Shown: positions 1 to 10,532, counted from the first letter of the stretch. The stretch is DNA of 64,000 bases from Pyropia yezoensis (GCA_009829735.1 CM020618.1:38230894-38294893); one strand, 5' to 3'. The notes: generated from the sequence alone by a model not told the origin. Translations and numbers: made by a program.

Positions 1-845
1 TGACAGACAGACTGGGTTCTTCCATCCCCACGCTCGATGGGAACGCGACCAGCCCATGGCAACCAGTTACAGGTGGGACCCGCTTGTTTCGCTCTGATGG
101 ACAGCATCTCATAAAACATGGGTCGGGGACCGAAAAGCGTACGCCCCGTTGTCCTACCATTATCAGCCACACAGCCACGTGCGGTGTCCCTGTGCTGTGA
201 GCCCCCACCGTACACTATGGAAGAGGGCTTCGCAAAGGACCGCAGGCAGTGTACCACTTACCGGATAGCTTCTTTGTCAGGCACGTCAATGAGTTGGGCA
301 GGTGTGTGCATGGCGCGTGCGCGCGGCGCAAGTACAACCCAACGAGCCACGTACTAGGCAGCCAGAAGTAGCTGATCAGAGCGTTCATCAGTGAGGGGAA
401 GCAGATGCGTGCAAGTTATCGGCAAGGTGACAGATGCTGGACGCACATGCGGCGTGCAACTCGGGCTGGCGCATGGGTTGGTCCGTGGTGAGGCCTCATG
501 TGGACACCGACGAAAACTCCCTGTCAGTGCCGCGCAGCACACTGATAGCGGCTTGCTTGGCGCGCCGCGCTGTGTGGACTGAATAGAGACGACAAGTGTA
601 TGGGAAGTGCTGTTTCTAGACCCGCACTTGCGAGGCAAAGCGTGCCACCATGGTTGCAGAAGTGTATGGCCGACGCATTGTAGTAGGTGCGAGACCGGTC
701 TGAATTGCGCCCTCGTTGGGTGTCTCAACACTGATGGTTGCGAGCGAGGCGGCGAGCAAAGACTGTCTTCCTATGGAATTGGGCCAGGAGTGCGGCATTG
801 TATGACCCCTATCAGCTTGGGCTTTGATGCTCACTCAAGTCCGGG
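1..845. other. Intergenic sequence, no supported gene
   Basis: Only short open frames on both strands, none with a recognisable domain. Base composition is more balanced than in the GC-rich blocks further right. No tRNA or rRNA pattern was seen. It is the left flank of the LTR element that starts at 851. Confidence 0.6.
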
Positions 846-850
846 AGCAT
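846..850. repeat. Target-site duplication AGCAT (left copy; right copy 9090-9094)
   Basis: AGCAT lies immediately before the left LTR at 851 and again immediately after the right LTR at 9090-9094. A perfect 5-bp duplication is the usual signature of Ty3/gypsy integration and fixes both ends of element A. Confidence 0.95.
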
Positions 851-1421
851 TGTGGTATAAAACTCGATCCTCTCAGACACGTGTCAATATCCCTCGGGGG
901 AAAGGGACAGGTAACACAGAAAGGGGAACTACGAGAATGGTATGCCTGTTGCCTCACGTGCCTGCTCGCAGAGCAAACAGATACGCACGGTAGTGCACAC
1001 GGGGAAGAGGAAAGCAAACGCGCAGTTGTCTTTTTCCTGAGGGCGCGGGCCAAGGGCGCCTCGCTGTCCCTCTTAACGTGCATCTGGGGGAGCCTCGGCA
1101 CGTTGGCCAGGTAGCCCCCCCATAACCCCGAGTGGCCCCGACCCGAGTCTAACCTCGTCAGGTCGGGGGCCACTATCACTACTAATTCTATTCCCACTCA
1201 CTAATCTCACACTCAAATTCTCTCAAATCAAGTCCCTCACAAGTATGCAAAAACCCATCAGCAATCCCTCTCTCACGTGTGGATAGCGTAGTCCACCGCA
1301 TCCCAGTGCCGGGCACGGGCCACGGCCGCCAACCATCACCACACGGCGGGCGTGTTCTGGCACCTGGTGCCCTCTGGTTGTAGTCCCGGGTCGGCGCCAA
1401 GTCGGGGCCAGGGATGCTACA
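851..1421 (-). repeat. 3' LTR of element A
   Basis: 571 bp, TG...CA, matching 8519-9089 with three substitutions. It is the 3' LTR because pol reads leftwards and a purine-rich tract abuts it at 1422. The right-hand copy has TSD AGCAT on its outer side. Confidence 0.95.
855..861 (+). promoter_or_regulatory. TATA-like box at LTR edge, pointing toward the antisense ORF
   Basis: TATAAAA sits four bases inside the LTR on the plus strand, that is, opposite to pol. It is the only clear TATA-like string I see in this LTR. In the left LTR it would fire into the antisense frame at 1557-2312; the right copy (8523-8529) would fire outward into 9090 onward. Promoter activity is inference. Confidence 0.35.
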
Positions 1422-1438
1422 TAGCTCCCTCCCTAGTC
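1422..1438 (-). other. Polypurine tract of element A
   Basis: In element sense this reads as an A/G-rich run (core AGGGAGGGAG) directly abutting the 3' LTR. This is the expected place and composition for the plus-strand DNA primer of an LTR retrotransposon. Confidence 0.7.
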
Positions 1439-1556
1439 CGGCACGTCCTCGGGCCGAACCAGGTGCCACCGTGCACAGCCTCGAGCACGTCCACACCGGT
1501 GCCGAGGTCGAGCGTCTGCGGCGGCTCCGCTTCCTCCTGTTGCACCTGTCGCCCTG

Positions 1557-2312
1557 GTGGCCTCGCCTGAACCGTCGCCGGCGCGTTCACGCCCTGTTCC
1601 GGCTGTGCCGGTACTTCAAGCTCCTCCGGCACCGCGCCTGTCTGCGGCGAGTCTGGGGGTGACCGTGCGGTTGCCTACCACTCCGGCCGCTCCGCCTCGG
1701 ACGCCTTCTTCCAACGCCGGCGGCGCTGTGCCTCCGCTGGAGTTGGGTACTCCGGTTTCGGGGGCCGTTGTGGACCGTCCGGTGGTGTCATCCTCGGGGC
1801 GGTTCGAGATTCCGGCGCCGACTCTGCGCCTTACCCGCTTCCGGGTGCCTGACTGGTACCTGATCCAAGGTGGTCCGACATGCGACCAGTACGACGTCGG
1901 TATGATTGAAGACCAGCTGGGTCGTCTTCCGGTGCAGGTTGAAGGCGTTGGGTCCTCCCTGGTGCTGGGTACTTACGCCAGCGTCTTGAACAACGTGGTC
2001 GACCGGGTGTTTGCTTGCGCGGACAGCGGCCAGATGTCGAACAGCCCGGTGGTTGGCGAACTTCTGGCGACCTTGACGCGGCATGGCTTGGCCCAGCAGT
2101 GGTCAGAAACCTTCACTGGCTTCCAGGGGCGCCGACGGGCATATCTGGATGAGCGGGAGCCCCCGGCAACTACCGGTACTACTCCGATGGCGTCATACCG
2201 GGATGCACCGCGTCCACCGCACTACGTCATCCCGTCTTCCTCCGGTTCCCGTCGTGCCGCGGAGGCAACGCTGGAGGACACTCCCGCGGCTCAGCGTCCG
2301 CGCCGGGAGTAG
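1557..2312 (+). CDS. Antisense ORF of element A
   Basis: An open frame of about 251 codons on the strand opposite pol, between the chromodomain end and the 3' LTR. The first in-frame ATG is near 1900; the frame is open upstream from a GTG at 1557, so the true start is uncertain. The first 90 residues are Pro/Ala-rich. A compact middle part follows (around FRVPDWYLIQGG and GQMSNSPVVGELLATL), then a charged tail. It matches no family I recognise. Antisense ORFs in this position are known in some plant Tat-lineage gypsy elements. Its product and expression are unknown. A shadow of low-stop GC-rich sequence is possible but less likely, because the middle part is not low complexity. Confidence 0.5.
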   Translation: MASPEPSPARSRPVPAVPVLQAPPAPRLSAASLGVTVRLPTTPAAPPRTPSSNAGGAVPPLELGTPVSGAVVDRPVVSSSGRFEIPAPTLRLTRFRVPDWYLIQGGPTCDQYDVGMIEDQLGRLPVQVEGVGSSLVLGTYASVLNNVVDRVFACADSGQMSNSPVVGELLATLTRHGLAQQWSETFTGFQGRRRAYLDEREPPATTGTTPMASYRDAPRPPHYVIPSSSGSRRAAEATLEDTPAAQRPRRE

Positions 2313-2457
2313 TAGTTGGAGGCAAGGAGGGTGAGGGTCTTGGGAGAAGCGAGGAGGGAAGAGGCGGAGAGAAGGGTTGCCCGAGCGGGTGCTTGTTTTC
2401 CTTGATTGTTCCATGCTTGTATTGCGTGTTCTCCTTGATATACCCGTTCCCTTCTTC

Positions 2458-4029
2458 TCAATCCTCTTGTTCCGCATCCGTTGCGGATGAACTCGGCTCG
2501 TCCCGAGGGTCTTGGTTGGCCCCATCCTCTTGGTCCTCCTCCGAGTCCGACTCCAGAATCTTGCCGGCTCTGGCCACTGGAGTGCCCTCTATCCCGTTCC
2601 GTCGCGTGTAGGCGCAGACATCCGCGATGGGTAGCCGGTTTGAGGGTTCCCAGGTATCATCTGCCGGGTTAAAACCGAACCAGCGTACTCGCAGGTACAG
2701 GCGTCCGTCTCTCCAGGCATGGTCCACAAACTTGACGTAGACATATTCCCGACCTTCTTCTTGGGATAGCCAGGGTACTGCGGCCCGCTTGCGCCGGGTC
2801 AAGTCCCGTTGGCTTGGCGGTGGAGCTCGGGTGACATGGTCGCTGCTCACGCGGTACGGGGAGCCATCCACATCTAGAAGAAAGGTCCAACCGTCCGTAT
2901 TCAGGATCTCATAAGGTCCATCCGTCTTCGAGTCCAGCTTCCCCCGGGTCTTGCTATGGTTGTCCACAAAAACCCAGTCGCCACCACCCAGTTGCTTGTT
3001 CTTTTCCCGAACGCCCTTGTCATAGCCCCGCTTGTATCGCTCCTGGGTCTTCGAGATTGACTCCTTGACTCTTGGGAGCAGGAGCTTCAGTTGTTCCAGG
3101 AACTCATCCTTTGCCTTGGGACCTGACTTCAGTGCAGGCTGGAGACCATCTGGTATTCTTTCCAGGGAGAAGTTGGTCAGCCGCCTTGGGGTGCCAAAGT
3201 CGAGTGGAGCGACTCCCGTTGTCCGGTGAACTTGGGAGTTGTAGGCTAGAGTGAGGACAGCCAGGAGCTCGTCCCAGTCTTCTTGGTGCTCCTCCACGTA
3301 GTGCCGTAGCATGTCTACTAGGGTCCGGTTGAATTGTTCCACCTGGCCGTTCGTTTGAGGGTGGTACGTCGTAGTGTACAAGTTCTTGATGCCCATCAGG
3401 TCACAGACTCCTTGGAAGAACAGGGATGCAAACTGGGGACCGTTGTCGGTTAAGACGGAGTCTGGAGGGCCGTAGGCAGCTATCCAGTACTCGCAAAAGG
3501 CTGACGTGACATCCAGAGCCGTGATGGTCCTCAGCGGGATTGCTCGAGTGAACTTGGAGAACCGGTCACAAATGATGAGCAGGTATATGTTGCCACTGGA
3601 TGTTTCAGGTAGGGGCCCCAGGATGTCCATGCTTAAGCTTGCAAAGGGCTCCGCCGCAGGGAATAGGCGTAGCTTAGAAGTCTTCTTCCTCTGGGACAAC
3701 CGGTTCCTTGCACACGAAACACAAGCCTCCAGGTACTTATGGACGTCACTGGCCATGGTTTCCCAGTAATAGTGTCGTCTCATGGAAGCATACATCCGAT
3801 TGATACCAGGATGTCCGGCCTGGGGAGACGAGTGCTCCAGGCGTAGGATGTCAGCTCGTAGGCCCCGGGGTACGTAGACTTGAGTGGCCCCATCGAAGGG
3901 TGACACCCGTACTAGGAGTCCGTCCGTAGACTCGGAGAGACGACTGTTCCGGTTCAGGTCCATTTGGTGGCGAAGCTCCAAGCATTGAGGATCCGTCAGT
4001 TGTGCCTCCAGCATCCGGTGAATGGTCAC
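2458..4029 (-). CDS. Element A integrase with C-terminal chromodomain
   Basis: Part of a retroelement fossil. Domains in order: an H2C2 zinc-binding segment (HYYWETMASDVHKYLEACVSC region, about 3800-3700), the RNase H-fold integrase core starting at LSMDILGPLP (about 3640) and including TDNGPQFAS and HPQTNGQVEQFN, a basic C-terminal linker, and a chromodomain (RVRWFGFNPADDTWEP, about 2690-2640). A chromodomain fused behind integrase is diagnostic of chromoviruses and is thought to steer integration to modified chromatin. The last 50 residues are acidic. Confidence 0.9.
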   Translation of the reverse strand: MTIHRMLEAQLTDPQCLELRHQMDLNRNSRLSESTDGLLVRVSPFDGATQVYVPRGLRADILRLEHSSPQAGHPGINRMYASMRRHYYWETMASDVHKYLEACVSCARNRLSQRKKTSKLRLFPAAEPFASLSMDILGPLPETSSGNIYLLIICDRFSKFTRAIPLRTITALDVTSAFCEYWIAAYGPPDSVLTDNGPQFASLFFQGVCDLMGIKNLYTTTYHPQTNGQVEQFNRTLVDMLRHYVEEHQEDWDELLAVLTLAYNSQVHRTTGVAPLDFGTPRRLTNFSLERIPDGLQPALKSGPKAKDEFLEQLKLLLPRVKESISKTQERYKRGYDKGVREKNKQLGGGDWVFVDNHSKTRGKLDSKTDGPYEILNTDGWTFLLDVDGSPYRVSSDHVTRAPPPSQRDLTRRKRAAVPWLSQEEGREYVYVKFVDHAWRDGRLYLRVRWFGFNPADDTWEPSNRLPIADVCAYTRRNGIEGTPVARAGKILESDSEEDQEDGANQDPRDEPSSSATDAEQED

Positions 4030-4107
4030 CGGTTGATGAGCTTCAGGTGTCTCATACAGGGGAGCGTGCCAGCCACGTCCGACATTCGGGAGGATAAAGC
4101 AAGGTAT

Positions 4108-6417
4108 TTACTCCGGGATAGGACCGGTATCGGCTGCAGGAGTCTCCAGCCGGGACATGGTGTCAGCGCAGTGGTGCTCCCTCCCTGCTCTGGTGCACAC
4201 CTTGTACTTGAACTCCGAAAGGCGTAGGCGCCACCGGGCGACCCTTCCTTGACTGCTGTCCATGCATAGCAGCCACCTTAGACTGGCGTGATCCGTCCGG
4301 ATGAGGAACTCTTGTCCTTCAAGGTATGGCCGTACCAGGAAGCAAGCCCAGACGACTGCCAAACACTCGCGCTCGGTCGTGGTATAGTTCTTCTCAGCTG
4401 GAGTCAAGACGCGACTGTAGTAGCCTATCGGGAGAAAGTGCCCATCAGGTTGCTGCTGGAGTAGTGAGCACCCCACCTGGACGCCACAGGCATCCGTCTC
4501 CAGAACAAACTGGCCCTCCCGCTTGGGTAACGCCAGTACTGGAGTGGTGGTCAGGCGCTTCTTGAGCTCTTCGAAGGCCGCGGTCTGCTTCTCGTCGAAC
4601 ACTGGGAGTTGTGCGGGAAGCTTCTTGCTGGTCAGCTTGGTCAGTGGCCGGGCAATCAGAGCATAGTCCCGTACGAACCGGCGATAGACGTTGCACATAC
4701 CCAGGAAGCTCTTGAGTTCCGTCTGGGTTTTGGGTTGCCGTGCATGCCGGAGGGCCTTGATGTTCTTCTCATTGACTCGGAGCTCCCCCGGACTCAGCAC
4801 ATGCCCCAGATACTCCACCTCAGTCTCAAACAGGTGGCACTTCTCGGCCTTGAGGGTAACTCCAGCCTTGGACAGGAGGGCCAGGACCTCCCGAAGGTGC
4901 TCCAGGTGTTTCGCTGGGGTCTTGGAGAAAACGATAATGTCGTCCAGGTAGACCAAACATGTTCTCCATCTTAGCCCGGACAGGATGATGTCGATGGCTC
5001 TTTGGAAGGTCGCCGGAGCATTGGTGAGACCAAAAGGAAGACGCTTGCACCGGAATAGTTCCAGGTGGCACGTGAAGGTGGTCTTGTCCTTTTCCTCGTC
5101 AGCCAGAGGGATCTGCCAGTAACCGGCATTACAATCCAGCGTCGAGAAGAGGGTGGCATCACCAAGAAAGTCGAGGCAATCATCCATCCGGGGTATCGGG
5201 TATACGTCCTTGACTGTCATCTCGTTCAGGCGCCGGTAGTCAACGCAGAAACGGAAGTGACCGCCGGTTTTCGGGACGACTACCACCGGGAAAGCCCACT
5301 CGCCATCAGACGGCTCGATAACATCCATCTTGAGCATCTTGTTAACCTGCTTCTCAATCTCATCCCGGCGATGAGGTCCGGCCCGATATGGTTGCATGTG
5401 TACTGGCTTAGCTTCCGGCTTGAGTTGAATCCGGTGTAGAGTGGTGTCCATCTTGCCCAGCTCTCCCGACCACAGGTGCCGATATTCCTGGAGAAGCTTC
5501 TCCAGTGCCTCCTTCAAGTCGGGAGGGACATTTTCTTGCTTGACCTTCGGCATCCCGGGTGGTGCTTGTTCGGGTTTCGGAGTAGCGCTGCCAGCCTGCT
5601 CTTGCTTCGGAGGTACGTCTAAGGCCGTCAAGTTGGATGCCAGTTCTTGTTGCAGGTTCAGGAGGTCTTCCTTGCTCATAGCACGGGCGGATCCCCGGTA
5701 AGGCTCTGCTGTACCAACTCGGGTGCCCTTGGCGAGGGTTATTGGCTTCCGGCTCACGTTGACGATTAGCACCGAGAACGGGGTGTGCCTTTCTACCTTC
5801 TTGTGATGTCCGTGGGCCAAGTATAACCGGTGTTTCGCCAGAAATTCCTTACGTCCGTAGATCAGGCATTGACCTGCAATCCGGGTCGTTACTTGAACCT
5901 TGGTCTCCGAGCGAGGAGGTAGGAGCACCGGTTTGAAGAGAGTCAAGGTAGAGGGTGGGATGCGTTCCCTCTTGCTCTTGGCTACACGAACCTTGGCGTC
6001 CAGATGTTCCAATACCGGTGACACAAACCCATGGTTGAACTGGACCTTCCCTTCTCCGGGTAGGATGCTCTTGACATGCTGCTTCTGGAAGTCCCAGCCT
6101 AGGATGAGGGGGACTGATAGGGTCTTGACTACTAGAAAGGGAAAAAGCATTGGTTCATTGTTGACATAGATGGCGACAGGAAGACGGCCAAGCGGTCGCA
6201 GGGTTTGACCCGAAGCGTCGACGATATGGGTCCGGGTAGGCGCTCTCCAGGCATGTCGACGCCAGCCCGGAGGTAACAGGTTCTCAGTGATGACGCTTGG
6301 TCCGGCTCCCGTGTCAAACACCGGCGTAACAGCTTGGGGGAGACTATCCCCCACACGCATACGAGCATTAATCTTGAGGTTTTCTTTACGCAGGACGAGC
6401 AATGTCCCCTTGAACAA
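4108..6417 (-). CDS. Element A protease, reverse transcriptase and RNase H
   Basis: Part of a retroelement fossil. An aspartic protease motif (DTGAGPSVI) is near 6320. The reverse transcriptase runs about 5500-4750 with RFCVDYRRLNEMT, LDCNAGYWQIPL, LPFGLTNAPATFQ and the YLDD active-site motif (about 4945). RNase H/connection follows (LETDACGVQVGC near 4500, TTTERECLAVVWA, IRTDHASLRWLL). The order protease-RT-RNase H-integrase is that of Ty3/gypsy (Metaviridae). Confidence 0.93.
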   Translation of the reverse strand: MFKGTLLVLRKENLKINARMRVGDSLPQAVTPVFDTGAGPSVITENLLPPGWRRHAWRAPTRTHIVDASGQTLRPLGRLPVAIYVNNEPMLFPFLVVKTLSVPLILGWDFQKQHVKSILPGEGKVQFNHGFVSPVLEHLDAKVRVAKSKRERIPPSTLTLFKPVLLPPRSETKVQVTTRIAGQCLIYGRKEFLAKHRLYLAHGHHKKVERHTPFSVLIVNVSRKPITLAKGTRVGTAEPYRGSARAMSKEDLLNLQQELASNLTALDVPPKQEQAGSATPKPEQAPPGMPKVKQENVPPDLKEALEKLLQEYRHLWSGELGKMDTTLHRIQLKPEAKPVHMQPYRAGPHRRDEIEKQVNKMLKMDVIEPSDGEWAFPVVVVPKTGGHFRFCVDYRRLNEMTVKDVYPIPRMDDCLDFLGDATLFSTLDCNAGYWQIPLADEEKDKTTFTCHLELFRCKRLPFGLTNAPATFQRAIDIILSGLRWRTCLVYLDDIIVFSKTPAKHLEHLREVLALLSKAGVTLKAEKCHLFETEVEYLGHVLSPGELRVNEKNIKALRHARQPKTQTELKSFLGMCNVYRRFVRDYALIARPLTKLTSKKLPAQLPVFDEKQTAAFEELKKRLTTTPVLALPKREGQFVLETDACGVQVGCSLLQQQPDGHFLPIGYYSRVLTPAEKNYTTTERECLAVVWACFLVRPYLEGQEFLIRTDHASLRWLLCMDSSQGRVARWRLRLSEFKYKVCTRAGREHHCADTMSRLETPAADTGPIPE

Positions 6418-6545
6418 ACAGGGTGTCCAGGCGGCTACCGGTTGAGCGGGTAACTGCCGTCCTTTCTCCCGGCACGCAAGGGGAGAACAGGTAGAAGTAC
6501 CCTGCCGTCGGAGATTCGGGAAGACACTTGGGGAGAGCGCCTGCC

Positions 6546-8306
6546 CTACTCGTTTCCCGGGTCCGAGGAGTCCTTAGAGGTTTCGGTCTCCAGGTCAAAG
6601 TCCGGAGGAGCTTCCCTTGCCAGAGCCTCCGTGATGCTCTGTAAGGTTGCCACTCGGATTGCGTGTACCTTTGCCTGGTCCATCTTGGAGGGTGCTCGCC
6701 GGTCAGCCCAGTTGACCGCCTTTGCAAACACCAGTCCTTGACGCTTGAGTTTCTCCTGGAGGTCCTTGGGAATGGTCGGGCACTGGTAGGACATGTGATC
6801 CTCCTTCTGGCACAGCCAACAAGACCGGAACCGCTGGTTCTTGACTTGCTTGAGGGCGACCAGGGATGGTTGCTCCTTAGAAACGAAGCCGCCCCACTTG
6901 TCCCCTGACCCCATGGGTGAGGCCTCGCGAACTGCGAGTACTGGTACAGGGCTATCACCTCCCTTATACTTGTCGGGTCCGGGTCGAACTCGCGACAACG
7001 GCTTGGGAGCTGATACCATGGGAGCTTGGAGGGCCCTGGCTTGCCCGTACTTGCCCTGGGTGTAGGCCATCAACTGCTGGAAGGTATGTTCTTGATGTTC
7101 CTGGTTGTAGTTCTCCGCATCCACTTGAAGATATTCAGGAAGCCCTTCCGAGAAGATCATCTTGAGCCTGTCCTCAGGGTAAACGTTGCCACAAGCATCG
7201 CTCATCTCCCGGGCACGACGGGCGAACGCCTCTGGAGTCTCTTGTCTTTCCATGGTTGCCCGGTTCAGCCTGCCTACTGCTTTACGCAGAGAGTCCGCGT
7301 CAGCGTAGTTGGACAGGAGCCAGTTGACCGCCTCCGGATAACTCGCGACGGTACGTCCGACAATGTGTCCGGCAGAGTCTGGTAGAACCTGTGCAAACCG
7401 TTGTTCCGCTTCTCCGGTCATGAAGTTAACCAGGAGGTAGAGAGCCTTGCCCTCAGACACATCGTTGTCATTTCATGCCTTGACAAACCGGCGCAGGAAG
7501 GCAAAGATAAGCGCCGGTCTCTTCCCGGAAAACTTAGGATGTCCCCCGAAGCTCGGCTGCATTCGCCGGTTCAGGGACGCCATCTTCTTGGCCATCTTCC
7601 GGGTGTAACCTTGGTCTTGGTTCTTCAGCCGGTAGTTACCCCAATAAGTGACCTTGTTCAGGGTGGCATCTCCCACTTGATGGGCAGGGAAGTCAAACTC
7701 GACTAGCCTGCGCCGGGTGGGACCGGGAGATGCATCCCAATCATATCCCTCCTCAGAGCTGGAGGAACTGGTCTCGCTGGTGCTAGAGCGACGGCGATGA
7801 CGCCGACGCCTTCGGCTGCTCCGTTTACCGGTCTTGGAGCTCCCCGGCCCATAGGATGCAAGAGGAGGAAAAGCTTGGCCGGTCCCAGGAGTCGAGGTCT
7901 CAGGGAGACCCGTAGAACCAGTCACAACGGTGCCTCTGGCATCGCTAGTGCCCACAGGAAGAGGTGTATACACCCAGCTGCCATGTGTGGGTCCAGGAGT
8001 GAACACACCAGGGGCTATCCCTGGAGGTTGAGGAGTAGAACCGACAGGAGGGAGACGTCTGCTGCGAGCGGACTCAAACGCCGTTGACCCCGGGGTGGCT
8101 CCCACAGGAGGAACAGGCGGAGGAACGGGAGCAGGTGGTGCTTGGCCGCCTGTGGACTCCAGTCCGCTACCGGATGTCACGCCCAGGTCTGCTTCACCCG
8201 TCGGGAGAACGCCGGGTTGGGCACCGTCCCCCGCGGTGACCAGGGATGCGTCAACGGACGCGGGGTCTACCCCTTCGGGCACCGTCGTGCCAGGGAGGGT
8301 AGCCAT
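6546..8306 (-). CDS. Element A gag region
   Basis: Part of a retroelement fossil. The start is set at the ATG at 8306 (MATLPGTTVPEG). The N-terminal third is Pro/Gly/Ser-rich and ends in a basic-then-serine patch (RRRRRHRRRSSTSE followed by acidic Ser). Next comes a retrotransposon capsid-like helical region and a CCHC zinc knuckle (CWLCQKEDHMSYQC, about 6830-6790). The region reads as more than one open stretch, so it is either broken about once or uses a shift. Confidence 0.8.
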
Positions 8307-8489
8307 GTTGGTCTCTTGACAGCCACAGTCCAGTTGCCTGCGTGTCCAAAGATCGCCCGACCACAAGAGAGGGGTTGGAGAGCCAGGAATGGGATTCCCG
8401 TGAACGGGTGCAAAAAATTCCCAAACCACAGAAAAAGACAGAACAGGAACAACCCAACCGCTGCTCCCAAATGTCTCTTCTCAAACACT

Positions 8490-8512
8490 CCAATCATCCC
8501 CTGCTGCTCCAA
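8490..8512 (-). other. Candidate primer-binding site of element A
   Basis: In element sense the LTR is followed after about 7 bases by TTGGAGCAGCAGGGG. The core GGAGCAGCAGGGG also follows the 5' LTR of the unrelated element B (20671-20683). Conservation of this string between two LTR families exactly at the primer-binding position supports it as a tRNA 3'-end complement. I cannot name the tRNA. Confidence 0.6.
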
Positions 8513-8518
8513 CAAATA

Positions 8519-9089
8519 TGTGGTATAAAACTCGATCCTCTCGGACACGTGTCAATATCCCTCGGGGGAAAGGGACAGGTAACACAGAAAGGGGAACTAC
8601 GAGAATGGTATGCCTGTTACCTCACGTGCCTGCTCGCAGAGCAAACAGATACGCACGGTAGTGCACACGGGGAAGAGGAAAGCAAACGCGCAGTTGTCTT
8701 TTTCCTGAGGGCGCGGGCCAAGGGCGCCTCGCTGTCCCTCTTAACGTGCATCTGGGGGAGCCTCGGCACGTTGGCCAGGTAGCCCCCCCATAACCCCGAG
8801 TGGCCCCGACCCGAGTCTAACCTCGTCAGGTCGGGGGCCACTATCACTACTAATTCTATTCCCACTCACTAATCTCACACTCAAATTCTCTCAAATCAAG
8901 TCCCTCACAAGTATGCAAAAACCCATCAGCAATCCCTCTCTCACGTGTGGATAGTGTAGTCCACCGCATCCCAGTGCCGGGCACGGGCCACGGCCGCCAA
9001 CCATCACCACACGGCGGGCGTGTTCTGGCACCTGGTGCCCTCTGGTTGTAGTCCCGGGTCGGCGCCAAGTCGGGGCCAGGGATGCTACA
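8519..9089 (-). repeat. 5' LTR of element A
   Basis: 571 bp, TG...CA, offset exactly 7668 bp from the 3' LTR, with three mismatches to it. Followed by the TSD copy AGCAT at 9090-9094. Confidence 0.95.
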
Positions 9090-9094
9090 AGCAT

Positions 9095-10532
9095 GTCCAG
9101 GCTTTATCCTCGTAAGCCCTCGTCATGAGGACTGGCGATGCTGGTGACGTGTCATTTGATTGCATCGCTGTTGTTTCCCGACCTCATCTCATCGATGAGC
9201 CACGTTCTTTCCGGCTTCGCAAGCTGTATCCCACCGCACGTTCCCCGTTACCACCACCACCCTGTTCCCGCCTCTACCTTCCCTGCCAGCACCATGGCCC
9301 CGTCCGCGGTGCCACCATGACCCTGTCCCGGCTGCCACCACCACTCTGTCCCCGCCACCTCTGGAGTCGGGTCCGGGCCGCCGTCTCCGCCGCCACCAGG
9401 GCCGCGTGTCCGCCGCCAGGACGGCCGCGCCCCCGCCGCCACCAAGGCACCGCCCGCACCACCACCACAACTCTGTGGTCTCTCCTACCGCGGCGCCGCC
9501 CCCGCCGCCACCACGGCCCCTTGGCCGCCGCCACGACGTCCCCGACCGCGCAGTCATCACGGCCGCGTGCCTTCTACCGGTACGGTCACGTACTTGCCAC
9601 AACGACGGCCGCGTCTTATCGGCAGCGACAGCTGCATCCTCGCCGCCACCGCGGCAGCGTCCCGTCCGCCATCACGGCCCGGTCACCACCGTCAGGACGG
9701 CGGCGGGCTCGCTGCCGCGACGGCCGCATCCTTGCCGCGACCGCGGGGGCAGCCCGCCTGCCACGCCGGCGGCGTCCCGGCCACTACGACGGCCGCGTCT
9801 CCGCCGCCGTGACGCCGGCATCTTCGCTGCCACAGGGGCGTGGTACGGCGCGCTGCCACGGCCGCGTCTGGCCGCTACGGCGGCCGCGCCTTCTTCCCCG
9901 CGACGGCCGCGTCCTCTCCGCCACTGCGGCGTCGTCCACCGCGCTCGCCACGGCCGCGGCGTCGCCGCCACCACGGCTTCCTATTCGCCGCATCAACCAC
10001 CCCGTCGCCGCCGCCACGATGGCCTTGCCCCCGCGCCATGCGCTCTACCACGACGGCACCTTTTGCATCCTCACGACGGTGCCGACCCTGCAATCACCAC
10101 GGGGCCGTCCCCGCCACAGTCTTGGTGCCGTCCTGGACGGCACCTCGGCGCGGTCCTGACTTCCACCGCGGCGCGGACCAGTATGTCGCCGCAACGCCGC
10201 TTCCGCGTTCTCTACGGTTTTTTTTCGACGACTGATCAGCCGAGTCGCTACCTTGGCGTCATGTCGGTGCTCCCCAGGTTGCTGACCCCGCGACCACCTC
10301 GCCGTCATCCCGGCAGGTACCGTGACAGGGCCACCCTGTCAGTGACATCACCGCCGCAAGCTGGGCGCTGCTAGCGGCATCATCTTTGTGTCGCACCTCA
10401 CGCAACTCCGTCTGTCTGTGGGGTTTCTTTTTCTTCGGTACTGCTCAAGCTACGTTGTGTGTGGCCCTAACTCAGTCCTGGTAGAAACAATTCATGCGCC
10501 TCTGTGTCACTGCAACCGTCTCCATGAAACAC
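9095..10532. other. Low-complexity GCC/CGGCCGCG-rich stretch, no supported gene
   Basis: From about 9240 to 10170 the sequence is a degenerate mosaic of CCACCACGGCC, GACGGCCGCGTC and similar short units. Several frames on both strands stay open because stops are rare at this composition. The predicted peptides are Arg/Pro/His-rich and without domains, so I call no gene. From about 10180 on, composition becomes balanced up to the end of the KDZ element. Confidence 0.6.

Larger units (their letters stand above)
851..9089 (-). mobile_element. Element A: young Ty3/gypsy chromovirus with antisense ORF
   Basis: An 8.2-kb LTR retrotransposon coding on the minus strand. Parts in element order are: 5' LTR (8519-9089), primer-binding site (about 8490-8512), gag region (8306-6546), protease/reverse transcriptase/RNase H (6417-4108), integrase with C-terminal chromodomain (4029-2458), an open frame on the opposite strand (1557-2312), polypurine tract (1422-1438) and 3' LTR (851-1421). 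The LTRs are 571 bp, begin TG and end CA, and differ at three positions (about 0.5 percent), so the insertion is recent. It is flanked by AGCAT. It looks nearly whole; the coding part lies in a few separate open stretches, so one or two breaks or programmed shifts are possible. The integrase chromodomain places it among the chromoviruses. Confidence 0.95.

Noticed and set aside
9125-10374. Long plus-strand frames of 322-344 codons
   Set aside because: They lie in a degenerate CGGCCGCG/CCACCACGG mosaic; overlapping frames are equally open and the peptides are Arg/His/Pro repeats.
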